Assembly: GCA_943370175.1 (NCBI GenBank)
Contig: CALRPU020000004.1
Span: forward strand, 1 to 64,000
Length of the DNA: 64,000 nucleotides
From: Ideonella_A intermedia_A
GTDB lineage: Bacteria; Pseudomonadota; Gammaproteobacteria; Burkholderiales; Burkholderiaceae_C
Direction of reading: 5' to 3'
Shown: positions 1-8,706 of the stretch, one piece after another
How the letters are laid out: each line of letters starts with the position of its first letter
Position numbering within the stretch: the stretch's first letter is position 1
Program-made: the position numbers and the translations under genes
The notes under the pieces: generated by a model
Told to the model about the DNA's origin: nothing
The model's input: the letters and a program-made list of their open reading frames with translations, nothing else
The model's database searches: none

Positions 1-45
1 CGCCACCGCGCCCTGCCCCACCCGACCACGGCCACGCCTGCGTGC

Positions 46-2133
46 GTGTGCGCGGCTGTTCGTCCGCACCGCCGCGTGGTGCCCATCGCCATCGCGCCCC
101 TCGCCCTGGCCGTCGGTGTCCTGCTTTGTGCCCCGGGTACCGCCCAGGCTGGCGGCGAGCCCACGCTGGACAAGGTCATCGTGACCGGCAGCACCACCAG
201 CCAGGTCGGCGTGGCCGACGCGGCCAGCGTCGGCACCGTGTCGAAGGAACAGCTGAAAGCACGCACCGTCTACCGCCCCGGTGAACTGCTGGAAGCCACG
301 CCCGGGCTGATCGTCAGCCAGCACAGCGGCGAGGGCAAAGCCAACCAGTTCTACCTGCGGGGCTTCAACCTGGACCACGGCACCGACCTGCGCACCACGG
401 TCGACGGCATGCTGGTCAACCAACGCAGCCACGGCCACGGTCAGGGCTGGACCGACCTGAACTTTTTGATCCCCGAACTGGCCAGCGGCCTGCGCTACAA
501 GAAGGGCCCGTACTTTGCCGACGAGGGCGACTTTGCGTCGGCTGGCGCGGTGGAGATCGGCTACGTCGACACGCTGCCGTCGGGCATCGCCCACCTCAGC
601 GTGGGGCAGAACGGCCACCGGCGCGTGCTGCTGGCCGATTCGTCAGCGATGGGCGCGGGCCAGCTGCTGTACGCCGTCGAGGGCCTGCACAACGACGGCC
701 CTTGGACCCGCCCGGACAACTACCGCAAGTTCAACGCGGTGCTGCGCTACTCGCAAGGCGACCTGGCGAACGGCTGGAACCTCACCGGCATGGCCTACGA
801 CGCGCGCTGGAACGCGACCGACCAGGTGCCGCTGCGCGCCGTCACCGCCGGCACGCTCGGGCGCTACGACCTGATCGACCCGACCGACGGCGGACAGGCG
901 CACCGGCTGAGCTTGTCCGGCGCCTGGCGCCAGACGACCGACACCCGCCGCACCGAGGTCAACGCCTACCTCGTCCACTGGGGTTTGAGCCTGTTCTCCA
1001 ACTTCACCTACTTCCTGGACGACCCGGTCAATGGCGACCAGTTCGCGCAGCCGGACCGCCGCGCCATGACCGGCCTGAACGCGCGGCACAGCTGGCAAGG
1101 CCAGCTGCTGGGGCGCGAAAGCGAACACCAGGTGGGCGTGCAGCTGCAGAACGACCGCATTCACAATGCGCTGCTGACGACGCGCGCACGGCAGACGCTC
1201 GGCACCGTTCGCCAGGACCGCATCGACGAGGCCAGCGTGGGGCTGTGGGTGCAGACGTCCACCCAGTGGGCGCCGAGGTTCCGCAGCGTGGCGGGGCTGC
1301 GCGCCGACCACTACCGCTTCCGCGTGGCCAGCAACCTGGCGGCCAACAGCGGCCAGACCAACGCCACCCAGGTCAACCCCAAGCTCAGCCTGATCGCCGG
1401 TCCGTGGCGGCAGACCGAGCTGTACCTGAACCTGGGCCGCGGCTTCCACAGCAACGACGCCCGCGGCACGGTCACGCGCACCGACCCCAAGACGGGCGAC
1501 CCGGTCGACCCGGTGACGCCGCTGTCGCGGTCCACCGGCGCCGAGCTGGGCTTGCGCACCAGCCCGCTGCCGGGCCTGCAGACGACGCTGTCGGTCTACC
1601 GGCTGGACTTCAAGTCCGAGCTGCTGTTCGTCGGCGACGCCGGCACCACCGAAGCCAGCCGCCCGAGCCGGCGCACGGGCGTGGAGCTGACCAACTTCTA
1701 CAAGCTCAGCAACCAGCTCACCGTGGACGCGGACCTGGCCTTCGCGCGGGCGAGGTTCCGCGACGCCGACCCGGCGGGCTCGCGCATTCCGGGCGCGGTC
1801 GAGGGCGTGGCGTCGGTGGCGGTGGCCATCGACCACGTGGGGCCGTGGTTTGGCGCGCTGCAGTGGCGCTACTTTGGCGCGCGGCCCCTGGTGGAGGACA
1901 ACAGCGTGCGGTCCAAGGCCACGCGCACCTTGAACGGGCGCATCGGCTACAAGCTCACGCCCCGCACCACGGTGGCGCTGGAAGGCTACAACCTGGCCAA
2001 CCGGCGCGACTCGGCCATCGACTACTACTACACCTCGCGCCTGCCGGGCGAGCCGGCGGGCGGCGTGGACGATGTGCACTTCCACCCCATCGAGTCCCGG
2101 TCGTTCCGGCTGACGCTGAGCACAGCGTTCTGA
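46..2133 (+). CDS. TonB-dependent outer-membrane receptor (5' end uncertain)
   Basis: Outer-membrane active-transport receptor powered by TonB-ExbBD; the substrate cannot be told from sequence. A signal peptide (RRVVPIAIAPLALAVG... ending AQA) is followed by a TonB-box-like stretch (DKVIVTG), a plug domain to about residue 170 (FYLRGFNLDHGTD, HGHGQGWTDLNF) and a long beta-barrel ending in Phe, the usual C-terminal signature of outer-membrane barrels. At 695 residues it is a normal size for the family. The only usable start inside the window is a GTG at 46 without a clear ribosome site, and the frame stays open back to base 1, so the true start may lie outside the window. It is convergent with the next gene, 11 bp away. 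Family assignment is firm; the ligand is unknown. Confidence 0.9.
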   Translation: MCAAVRPHRRVVPIAIAPLALAVGVLLCAPGTAQAGGEPTLDKVIVTGSTTSQVGVADAASVGTVSKEQLKARTVYRPGELLEATPGLIVSQHSGEGKANQFYLRGFNLDHGTDLRTTVDGMLVNQRSHGHGQGWTDLNFLIPELASGLRYKKGPYFADEGDFASAGAVEIGYVDTLPSGIAHLSVGQNGHRRVLLADSSAMGAGQLLYAVEGLHNDGPWTRPDNYRKFNAVLRYSQGDLANGWNLTGMAYDARWNATDQVPLRAVTAGTLGRYDLIDPTDGGQAHRLSLSGAWRQTTDTRRTEVNAYLVHWGLSLFSNFTYFLDDPVNGDQFAQPDRRAMTGLNARHSWQGQLLGRESEHQVGVQLQNDRIHNALLTTRARQTLGTVRQDRIDEASVGLWVQTSTQWAPRFRSVAGLRADHYRFRVASNLAANSGQTNATQVNPKLSLIAGPWRQTELYLNLGRGFHSNDARGTVTRTDPKTGDPVDPVTPLSRSTGAELGLRTSPLPGLQTTLSVYRLDFKSELLFVGDAGTTEASRPSRRTGVELTNFYKLSNQLTVDADLAFARARFRDADPAGSRIPGAVEGVASVAVAIDHVGPWFGALQWRYFGARPLVEDNSVRSKATRTLNGRIGYKLTPRTTVALEGYNLANRRDSAIDYYYTSRLPGEPAGGVDDVHFHPIESRSFRLTLSTAF

Positions 2134-2144
2134 CCCGGTGCGGC

Positions 2145-3254
2145 TCAGGGCAGCGGCGCGTCCGGCCGGCGCGCCGGGCGACTCAGGCTCATCGTGTGAT
2201 GCAGCACGCGGTCGATGGCGTCGGGCGCGGTGGCCGCCGCCACCGAGAGGCCATGAACCTCACGCTGCGCGCCCACGGCCATGACCGCCAGGTCCAAGGC
2301 CGGCAGCCTGGCCATGGCCGCGGCCGCGCCCGCGGCAAAGGCCGGCGACACCGTGGACTGCTCGTCGAACAGGCGCTCCGGCAGCGGTTCGCTGCGCTCG
2401 ATGGCGGCCAGCCGGGTGGCCACCAAGCCGGCCAAGGGCCCGCCCGGGTCGACGAGGCGGCGCATCCGACGGGCCTCGGTCAGCGCGGCAAGCCCGGTGC
2501 GCAGGTCAAAGCGCTCGTCGACGTCGACGACGGCGCTTTGGCTGCTGCGTGGCGCGTCGCGCGCCCGCACGGCCGGCCCACTGGCCCAAGGGTCCATCAC
2601 GATGACGTCCGCCAGCGCGCCCTGGGCGCCGGTCGGCGGTGACGGTGGCAGCCGCTCGGCCCAGGTGTGGCCGAACGGCGTCTCGTTGCCCACCACCTGC
2701 ACGAATTCACCGGGCGACAACCGCAGCGCGGCCAGGCGCGCGGCGACCCGGGCGTGCTCGTCGCAGTTGCCCACGCCCAGCGCCATGGCCATCCCGGTGC
2801 AGGCGGCAACCCCTTGCTGCTCCAGCACATTGACGATCAGCTCACGCCGCGCCTGCACCCGTGGCAGGTCCCGCCCATCGCTGCGCAGCACATTGGCACG
2901 GCCATGGCGCAGCAGGCGCCGGGTGGCCTCCATGGACTGGTTGGCCTCGCGCAGTCGCCGTTGATCATCGGGATGGTCCACTGGGTCGCCCTGCAGCTGC
3001 GCGGCGAGCGCGTAAGCCGACTGCTGCACCTCGTGGACGGCCATTGACCGCGAGGCCGGCGGGCCGCCGCGCGGCTGGGCAGACGGTGCCGGTGCCGAGC
3101 CAGCCGCTGGCGCTCGCCGCGCGGCCAAGGCACCGCCGGCGAACGGCGTGCGTTCCCGCGCGCCCGCGCGCGGCGGCATGGGCGGGGGGTCGGGCACGGT
3201 GGCAACGGGGGTCGCGGTGGTGCCGATCAGGGCGCGTGGTGGCAAAGGCTTCAT
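2145..3254 (-). CDS. Unrecognised protein with papain/transglutaminase-like Cys-His-Asp signature
   Basis: No family is recognised with confidence. The first 70 residues are rich in Pro, Ala and Arg and look disordered, with no signal peptide. A helical stretch follows (about 70-155), then a compact block with Cys164 in GVGNCDEHA, His196 in FGHTWAE and Asp221 in VIVMDPWA. The order and spacing (32 and 25 residues) fit a papain-like or transglutaminase-like triad. Similar N-C-x-E-H-A / H-x-W / D-P-W patterns occur in some secreted effectors and toxins of plant-associated bacteria. The C-terminal 130 residues are Ala-rich and helical. No secretion machinery or immunity gene is seen nearby. An enzymatic role is inference; a hypothetical protein is the safe call. 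Confidence 0.75.
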   Translation of the reverse strand: MKPLPPRALIGTTATPVATVPDPPPMPPRAGARERTPFAGGALAARRAPAAGSAPAPSAQPRGGPPASRSMAVHEVQQSAYALAAQLQGDPVDHPDDQRRLREANQSMEATRRLLRHGRANVLRSDGRDLPRVQARRELIVNVLEQQGVAACTGMAMALGVGNCDEHARVAARLAALRLSPGEFVQVVGNETPFGHTWAERLPPSPPTGAQGALADVIVMDPWASGPAVRARDAPRSSQSAVVDVDERFDLRTGLAALTEARRMRRLVDPGGPLAGLVATRLAAIERSEPLPERLFDEQSTVSPAFAAGAAAAMARLPALDLAVMAVGAQREVHGLSVAAATAPDAIDRVLHHTMSLSRPARRPDAPLP

Positions 3255-3335
3255 GGCAGCCCATGGTGGGCGCCGCCCCAGGTGCGCGGTGCGCCATGGC
3301 GAAGTGCCGTCGCGGCCAACGACGCCGCGTGCGGG

Positions 3336-4430
3336 TCAGGCCGGGCCGCGCTGCAGCACGTCACCCCACACCGTGCCCTCGGCGGCCCGGCGCTCGGGGC
3401 CGGGCGCGTCGTACAGCACCAGCCAGGCGGGTGACCCGGGCCACAGCGAGGCCGGCAGCGCGCACAGCGCCTCGGCCTTGTCGCAGCCGCGGCCGTGCGG
3501 CAGGCTCAGGTCTGCGACCAACGGTGGCCCAAAGCACGCCGGGCCTTCGCAGTTTGCCAGGGCGGCGCGGGCGCCGCGCCAAGTGAAGACGCGGATGTCG
3601 CCGTCAAGCACCATGGTCGGTCCGGCAAGAATCAGCAGGTCCTCGCCGGAGAAATGCAGGTCGCGCACGCCCAGGCCGTCGAGCGGCAGGAAATGCTTGC
3701 GCAGCAGTGTGCCGTCGGTGTCGATCGGTGCCAGGCGCAGTTGGCCATCGCGCTCGGCCACGGCGATTTCGATGATCAGCGACCAACCGCGCAGCACCGG
3801 ACCCCGTAGGCCCAGCAGCAAGCGGTCGCCGTTCACCGCCAGGCCCTCGATGTCGAAGCCATTGTCCTTGCCCGGGATGGCGAGGAAGGGGGCCAGGTGG
3901 GGGTCGTCGGCCAGCAGCCGCGTGAGCTCGTTGTCGCGGGCGTCGCCCTTGAGCAGCGCAGCGCGGCGACCGTCCCGGGCCTTTCGCACGAGGCCCGGGG
4001 CGCCATGCTCATCGGACTCGATGGGCAGGCGGGCCAGCAGGCGGCGGTTGCCGTCCAGCGCCAGCTTGCCCAGCCGCCGGGCGTTGTCGGCGTCGCTGCG
4101 CCCGGGCTTGGCGTTCTTGCGCTTGTGGCCGTGCGAACCCACCACCCACAGCCAGTCGCCCACCACCGCCATGCCTTCCAGGTCGGCCTCGTCGTCGGGC
4201 GCGCCAGGCAGGTCAAGCAGGTCGGCCAACGCGTGCGAGCGTCCCTGGCCAAAACGCAAGGCCTCGGTGCCCACCGGCGTCAGCCGCTGCAGGCGGTCGA
4301 CACCGCAGGCCTCGTCGCCCGCCACCCACAGCCAGTCGCCGCTGAACGCGGCGCCCGAGAGATTGGCATGCACCAGCGCGTCAGGGGCAAACTCCAGGCG
4401 GACGGCGTGGGCAAGGCGGTGGTGGCTCAT
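3336..4430 (-). CDS. DUF3616-like hypothetical protein
   Basis: A 364-residue protein without signal peptide or membrane segments. It contains repeated D/G-W-L-W-V motifs (SGDWLWVAGDEACGVDRL, VVGDWLWVVGSHGHKR) and strand-rich blocks (GLAVNGDRLLLGLRGPVLRG, DLHFSGEDLLILAGPTM) that suggest a beta-propeller-like fold, as in the DUF3616 family. Biochemical function is unknown. The ATG at 4430 is preferred because the similarity begins there (MSHHRLAHAVRLEF); the open frame extending upstream overlaps the neighbouring phosphodiesterase gene and has no protein-like character. It lies 59 bp downstream of the glycerophosphodiesterase on the same strand, so the two may be co-transcribed. Confidence 0.75.
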   Translation of the reverse strand: MSHHRLAHAVRLEFAPDALVHANLSGAAFSGDWLWVAGDEACGVDRLQRLTPVGTEALRFGQGRSHALADLLDLPGAPDDEADLEGMAVVGDWLWVVGSHGHKRKNAKPGRSDADNARRLGKLALDGNRRLLARLPIESDEHGAPGLVRKARDGRRAALLKGDARDNELTRLLADDPHLAPFLAIPGKDNGFDIEGLAVNGDRLLLGLRGPVLRGWSLIIEIAVAERDGQLRLAPIDTDGTLLRKHFLPLDGLGVRDLHFSGEDLLILAGPTMVLDGDIRVFTWRGARAALANCEGPACFGPPLVADLSLPHGRGCDKAEALCALPASLWPGSPAWLVLYDAPGPERRAAEGTVWGDVLQRGPA

Positions 4431-4489
4431 GGGCAGCTCTTGGGAGGTGAGGGTCGGGGTGGGAACGGGCGGTGCGTCCAGGCGCGGTG

Positions 4490-5761
4490 TCACGGCTTGC
4501 CGACGCAGCTCGCGTAAGCGCTGACCGTGCCCGGCCAGTCGCTGAACAGGCCGATCACGCCGACGTCCTGCGCCAGCACGTCGACCACCCGCAGCGTGTC
4601 GCCCGGCCCGGTGATCGCGGGCGCCAGGCCTTGGTAGAAAAAGCCACCGCCGTCGCTCAGCGTGCCCGAGCGCTCCAGGCTCCAGCCGATCAGCTTCAGG
4701 CCCACGCGGCGCGCCGTGCGGGCGTAGGCCGACGGCACGATGCGGCCCTGGGCATCCAGCGTCAGCATGGCCCACAGCGGGGGCGCGACGATCTGCACGC
4801 CCTCGGCCCGCAGCCCCGCCAACGCGGCCTGCGCGGCGGGCAGGTCCGCCGGCTTGGTCACGCCGATCAGGGCCACCGCCTGGCGCGCGAACGCCGGCTC
4901 CTGGCGCAGCCAATGGCGGATGTCGGCCTGCGAGAACGACTGCGGCCACACGCGCTGCGGCGGCACGCCGGCCGCCTTGTAGTCGTCGATCATCTGCTGC
5001 GCATAGGCGGCCTGGGTGTAGTCGCCCTCAAAGGGCATCGGCACCTCGGGCGCCTTCAGCTCGGGCGTCATGCCCACGCCCAGCTGCTGGAACAGCGCGA
5101 TGCTTTCGCGGTGCGTCATCAGCGTGCCGGTGGCCGCGTAAGCCTCGGTGCGCCAGTCGGGCGTGCCCTTGACGAATTCGGCCACGGTGGTGGCGCGCGG
5201 GTTCACGCCGTCCATCTTGCCCTTCAGGGTCTTGAACTCGGCCAGCGTCAGGTCGCTGGTGCAGCAGCGCGCGCTGGCGGGCCGGCCCGGGGCGGCGGGC
5301 GTGAAGGGCTGGCTGCACTTGGCGGCCAACGGGGTCTGCAGGATGTTGGTGGTGGCGTGCAGGTCGCACTGGGCATGGCGGCACACCAACTCGCGGTCGC
5401 GGGTGAAGGTGACGTCGCACTCGATGATGCCGGCGCCCATGCGCGCGGCGGCCAGGTAGGACTCGCGGGTGTGCTCGGGGAACTGCAGCGGCGCGCCGCG
5501 GTGGGCAATGGAAAACAGCGTGCGCCGCACCGGCTGCGCCTGGCAGGCTTGCAGCCGCGTCTTCAGCGGGCCCTCGGGCAGCAGGTCGATCAGGTAGTGC
5601 GGGCGCGGGCCGACGTCGATGCGCGTCGGGGCGGCGGCGGGCGCGCTGGCGGCGGCGCCGGCGGCCCCCTGCGTCACAAGCAAGACCAACGCCACGACCA
5701 AGGCCAACGACAGCGCTCGCCACGCGGGTGGGCAGGGGTGAACCAGCGGCTCGGTGCTCAT
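4490..5761 (-). CDS. Exported glycerophosphodiester phosphodiesterase
   Basis: Predicted to hydrolyse glycerophosphodiesters to an alcohol plus glycerol-3-phosphate in the periplasm. A hydrophobic N-terminal segment (ALSLALVVALVLLVTQGAAG) acts as signal peptide or anchor. The GDPD core follows: SIAHRGAPLQFPEHT with the catalytic His and metal-binding Glu, GIIECDVTFTRD with the metal-binding Glu/Asp, and the second catalytic His in VCRHAQCDL. ELKAPEVPMP and LIGWSLERSG match later core strands. At 423 residues it is slightly longer than the periplasmic GlpQ type. Three tandem 7-bp repeats lie just upstream of the start. With PhoX three genes away, a role in phosphate scavenging is plausible but inferred. 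Confidence 0.9.
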   Translation of the reverse strand: MSTEPLVHPCPPAWRALSLALVVALVLLVTQGAAGAAASAPAAAPTRIDVGPRPHYLIDLLPEGPLKTRLQACQAQPVRRTLFSIAHRGAPLQFPEHTRESYLAAARMGAGIIECDVTFTRDRELVCRHAQCDLHATTNILQTPLAAKCSQPFTPAAPGRPASARCCTSDLTLAEFKTLKGKMDGVNPRATTVAEFVKGTPDWRTEAYAATGTLMTHRESIALFQQLGVGMTPELKAPEVPMPFEGDYTQAAYAQQMIDDYKAAGVPPQRVWPQSFSQADIRHWLRQEPAFARQAVALIGVTKPADLPAAQAALAGLRAEGVQIVAPPLWAMLTLDAQGRIVPSAYARTARRVGLKLIGWSLERSGTLSDGGGFFYQGLAPAITGPGDTLRVVDVLAQDVGVIGLFSDWPGTVSAYASCVGKP

Positions 5762-5772
5762 GCAGTCCTTTC

Positions 5773-5793
5773 GGTCAGCGGTCAGGGGTCAGG
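5773..5793. repeat. Three tandem 7-bp repeats (GGTCAGS)
   Basis: GGTCAGC, GGTCAGG and GGTCAGG run head to tail directly upstream of the glycerophosphodiesterase start, in the divergent gap towards the VOC gene. The 7-bp period does not fit the 11-bp period of Pho boxes. It may be an operator or a chance repeat. Confidence 0.5.
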
Positions 5794-5865
5794 GGCGACG
5801 GCACAATGGATCTCATCGCGCGGGCGGGACGACGCCGCCCGCCCCACCCCCGTCCGGAGCGAATG

Positions 5866-6300
5866 ATGAACCCACACGACACCACGCCGCGCCCGTTTCA
5901 CCTGGCCTTTCCCGTGTCGGACCTGGCCGCCGCGCGCCGCTTCTACGGCGGCCTGCTGGGCTGCCCCGAAGGCCGCAGCTCGCCGGAATGGATCGACTTC
6001 AACCTCTACGGCCACCAGATCGTGGCCCACCTGGCCCCGCACGAAACCCGGCGAGCCGACACCAACGCGGTCGACGGCGACCAGGTGCCGGTGCGCCACT
6101 TCGGCGTGGTGCTGCCGATGGCCGAATGGGACGCCCTCGCGGCGCGGCTGCGCGGCGAGGGCGTGGCGTTCATCATCGAACCGCACGTGCGCTTCAAGGG
6201 CGAGGTGGGCGAACAGGCCACCATGTTCTTCCTCGACCCCTGCGGCAACGCGCTGGAGTTCAAAGCCTTTGCAGACCTGAACGCCCTGTTCGCCAAGTAG
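5866..6300 (+). CDS. VOC-family (glyoxalase/bleomycin-resistance fold) protein
   Basis: A 144-residue vicinal-oxygen-chelate protein. It shows the fold's typical elements: PFHLAFPVSDLAAARRFY at the start of the first beta-alpha-beta unit, RHFGVVLPMAEWDALAARL in the second, and MFFLDPCGNALEFKAF at the end, where the DP.GN.LEF motif carries a metal-ligand Glu. Candidate metal ligands are the His in the first strand, His near the RHFGV strand and the terminal Glu. The substrate is unknown; many such proteins are dioxygenases, isomerases or resistance factors. Two adjacent ATGs occur at 5863 and 5866. The second is chosen because GGAG at 5856-5859 sits six bases upstream of it. Convergent with the phoX gene. 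Confidence 0.85.
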   Translation: MNPHDTTPRPFHLAFPVSDLAAARRFYGGLLGCPEGRSSPEWIDFNLYGHQIVAHLAPHETRRADTNAVDGDQVPVRHFGVVLPMAEWDALAARLRGEGVAFIIEPHVRFKGEVGEQATMFFLDPCGNALEFKAFADLNALFAK

Positions 6301-6305
6301 CCGGC

Positions 6306-8570
6306 TCAGGTGCCGATGCGCCCGCCGTCGTTCTTGCTGATGGCGATGGTCGCTGAGCGCGGGCGGGCGTTGGCACCGCCCGGGCCGTAGCCCACGTTGC
6401 CCGGCCAGTGGCTGACGTACTTGCTGGGGTCGGCCACGTCGGCCTTGGCGATGGTTTCGCCCGGGTGCTGGATGTTGATGAACAGCGTCTTGCCGTCCGG
6501 CGTCTCGGTGGCGCCGGTGATTTCGCAGTCCTTCGGGCCCACCAGGAAGCGCTTCAGCGCATTGGCCTCGGGCTTCTTGCCCACGTAGGTGGCCACCGTG
6601 GTGGTGCTGCCGTCGGTCTTGGTGTAGCTCAGCGTGGTCTTCACGCCGTCGCCCACCTTGCCCGGCACGCCGGCCAGCATCATGCAGTTGGTGACGTCGG
6701 TGTAGGCGCCGTCGTCGGTCTGGATCCAGGCCAGCTGGGTGTTCGGGCTGAACCACAGGCCGTCCGGGCTGGAGAAGTCCTGGTCGGCGGTCAGCGCGCT
6801 CAGGTTCACCTTGGTGGCGTCGGCGGTCGACTCGGCACCGAACAGGTAGACGTCCCAGGTGAACGTGGTGGCCGCGCTTTCGCCACCGGCCTCGGCCATG
6901 CGGATGATGTGGCCGTTGACGTTGCTCGGCGCACCCAAGGTGCCACCGGCGCGGCTGTCGCTGTAGGTGCGCGGGTTGGCGGCGTCCAGGCCGAACTGGG
7001 TGCCGGTGGGCTCCAGCTTGCGGTTGCTGTTGTTGGTCAGCGTGTAGTAGATCTCGCCGGTGGCCGGGTGCACGGCGTTCCACTCCGGGCGGTCCATGCG
7101 GGTGGCGCCCACGGCGTCGGCGGCCAGTCGGGCGTTGATGACCACGTCGCCCTGGTCGGCGAAGGCGTAGGTGGTGTAGCCGCTGATGGCGGGGTTGCCG
7201 ATGCTCAGCTCGATCCAGTTGCCGGTGCCGTCGGCGTTGAACTTCGCCACGTACAGCTTGCCGCTGTCCAGGTATTTGTCGCCGGTGGCGATGCGGTTGC
7301 TGGGGTTGGCGTCGGCGGCCACCCAGGTGGCGGTCGACACCCACTTGTAGATGTACTCGCCCTGCGAGTCGTCGCCCATGTAGACGGCCAGCGGCTTGCC
7401 CACCACCTGCTTGCCGAAGGCGCCGCTCTCGTGCGCGAAGCGGCCCAGGCCGGTGCGCTTCTTGATGGCGGCGGTCTTGTCGTAAGGGTCGATCTCCACG
7501 ATGTAGCCCATGGTGTTGAGCTCGTGGCGGTAATCGTCGGTGCCGTCGGTGGACGTGCCCAGCTTGCTGATGTTCCAGCGCGCGTACTTGTCGTCGCTGC
7601 CCGAGGTCTCCCAGCCGTGGCGGCTGGCGGCGCCCTGGGCGCGGCCGTAGCGGTTCAACGCGGCCACGCTCTTCGCGTCGGCGCCGGTGCGCGCGGCGTT
7701 GTCGGTGCTGCTGCGGGTGAAGTAGCCGGCCCAGTTTTCCTCACCGGTCAGGTAGGTGCCCCACGGCGTGTAGCCGGTGCCGCAGTTGTTGATGGTGCCG
7801 CGCGCGCCGGTGCCGGTCGTCGAGAACTTGGTGCGCATCAGCGCGTTGCCGCGCGCCACGCCAGACAGCTCGACCGGCGTCAGCGGCGTGATGCGGCGGT
7901 TGTAGGCGGAGTCCTGGGCGTAGGAGAAGGTGCCGCTGGTCTTGCGCACCTCGACGATGGACACGCCGTGCGCCGGAATTTCCTTGTCGCTTTCGGACGC
8001 CGGGCGCGGGCGCGCGGTGACGCCGTTGGCGTGCAGGAACTGGTCGGTCAGCGCCTCATGGTTCATGACCAGCAGGCCGCGGTCGCTGCTGGTGGCGTCG
8101 CGGCGGGTGCCATCGGCGGACAGGCCGAAGTACTCCATGCCGTCGTGGTGGTCGCCGGCGCGGTTGTCGAAGTCGGTGTCGGTGCCGTCGTTCTTGTAGG
8201 CCGGCGTGGCCGCGGTCAGCGGGTCACCGAGCGCGTAGATCACCTTGAAGCTGTAGCCGGCGGGCACGGTGACGACGTCGGCGGTCGACTTGGCCACGGC
8301 GGTGAAGCCGAGCGTGGTGATCGCGGGGTCGGGCACGGCGGCCGGGGGGGTGGTCGTGGTCGGCGCGGCCACGGCGTCGTCGCCGCCGCCGCAGGCGCTC
8401 AGGCCCAGGCCGGCCAGCAGCGCGCCGCCGGCGGTGCCCACGCCGCCGCGCAGCAGCGAGCGGCGCGACAAACGCGCGTCCAGCACCTCATTGAAACGCG
8501 GGTTGCCGCTGTTGTTGCAGTCCTCGTCGACATGGGTCCACGCCAGGGGCAGCTCACGGGGCTTGTTCAT
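6306..8570 (-). CDS. phoX: PhoX-family alkaline phosphatase, Tat-exported probable lipoprotein
   Basis: Predicted calcium/iron-dependent phosphomonoesterase releasing phosphate outside the cytoplasm. The 754-residue product has a twin-arginine motif (RLSRRSLLRGG, Arg36-Arg37), a hydrophobic stretch and a lipobox-like LSAC with Cys60, followed by a Gly/Asp/Ala/Thr linker. PhoX-family blocks follow: GDHHDGMEYFGL, LVMNHEALTDQF, NNCGTGYTPWGTYLTGEENW, RFAHESGAFG, FSSPDGLWFSP and LFINIQHPGE. The ATG at 8570 is chosen over the longer open frame because AAGGAAG precedes it by a few bases on the coding strand and the Tat signal then sits about 35 residues in. A three-unit Pho box lies 60 bp upstream, indicating PhoB control under phosphate limitation. 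Confidence 0.93.
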   Translation of the reverse strand: MNKPRELPLAWTHVDEDCNNSGNPRFNEVLDARLSRRSLLRGGVGTAGGALLAGLGLSACGGGDDAVAAPTTTTPPAAVPDPAITTLGFTAVAKSTADVVTVPAGYSFKVIYALGDPLTAATPAYKNDGTDTDFDNRAGDHHDGMEYFGLSADGTRRDATSSDRGLLVMNHEALTDQFLHANGVTARPRPASESDKEIPAHGVSIVEVRKTSGTFSYAQDSAYNRRITPLTPVELSGVARGNALMRTKFSTTGTGARGTINNCGTGYTPWGTYLTGEENWAGYFTRSSTDNAARTGADAKSVAALNRYGRAQGAASRHGWETSGSDDKYARWNISKLGTSTDGTDDYRHELNTMGYIVEIDPYDKTAAIKKRTGLGRFAHESGAFGKQVVGKPLAVYMGDDSQGEYIYKWVSTATWVAADANPSNRIATGDKYLDSGKLYVAKFNADGTGNWIELSIGNPAISGYTTYAFADQGDVVINARLAADAVGATRMDRPEWNAVHPATGEIYYTLTNNSNRKLEPTGTQFGLDAANPRTYSDSRAGGTLGAPSNVNGHIIRMAEAGGESAATTFTWDVYLFGAESTADATKVNLSALTADQDFSSPDGLWFSPNTQLAWIQTDDGAYTDVTNCMMLAGVPGKVGDGVKTTLSYTKTDGSTTTVATYVGKKPEANALKRFLVGPKDCEITGATETPDGKTLFINIQHPGETIAKADVADPSKYVSHWPGNVGYGPGGANARPRSATIAISKNDGGRIGT

Positions 8571-8630
8571 CAGACTTCCTTTGACTCGGCTGAGTTGACT
8601 TGACACAGCCTCCGATGCTGGCCACCCGCC

Positions 8631-8659
8631 ATGAAAGTCTGGTGACATGCCGGTGACAT
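8631..8659 (-). promoter_or_regulatory. Pho box (PhoB binding site) upstream of phoX
   Basis: Read towards phoX, the sequence is ATGTCAC-CGGC-ATGTCAC-CAGA-CTTTCAT. These are three 7-bp direct repeats close to the PhoB consensus CTGTCAT, each separated by 4 bp, giving the 11-bp period typical of Pho boxes. A weaker fourth unit (GTGTGAC) continues the period upstream at 8664-8670. The site ends about 60 bp before the phoX start codon. Confidence 0.8.
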
Positions 8660-8706
8660 CGCTGTCACACGGCATGACACGCCGCCCGCACCGGGGCGCG
8701 TTCGCG

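Noticed and set aside
643..2085. Long open frame antisense to the TonB-dependent receptor
   Set aside because: Low-complexity Val/Ala/Gln/Arg product; the plus-strand receptor explains the region.
6408..8603. Open frame of about 730 codons antisense to phoX
   Set aside because: Frame is an artefact of GC-rich codon use; Val/Gly/Ala/His-rich low-complexity product without any motif, whereas the opposite strand encodes a complete PhoX.
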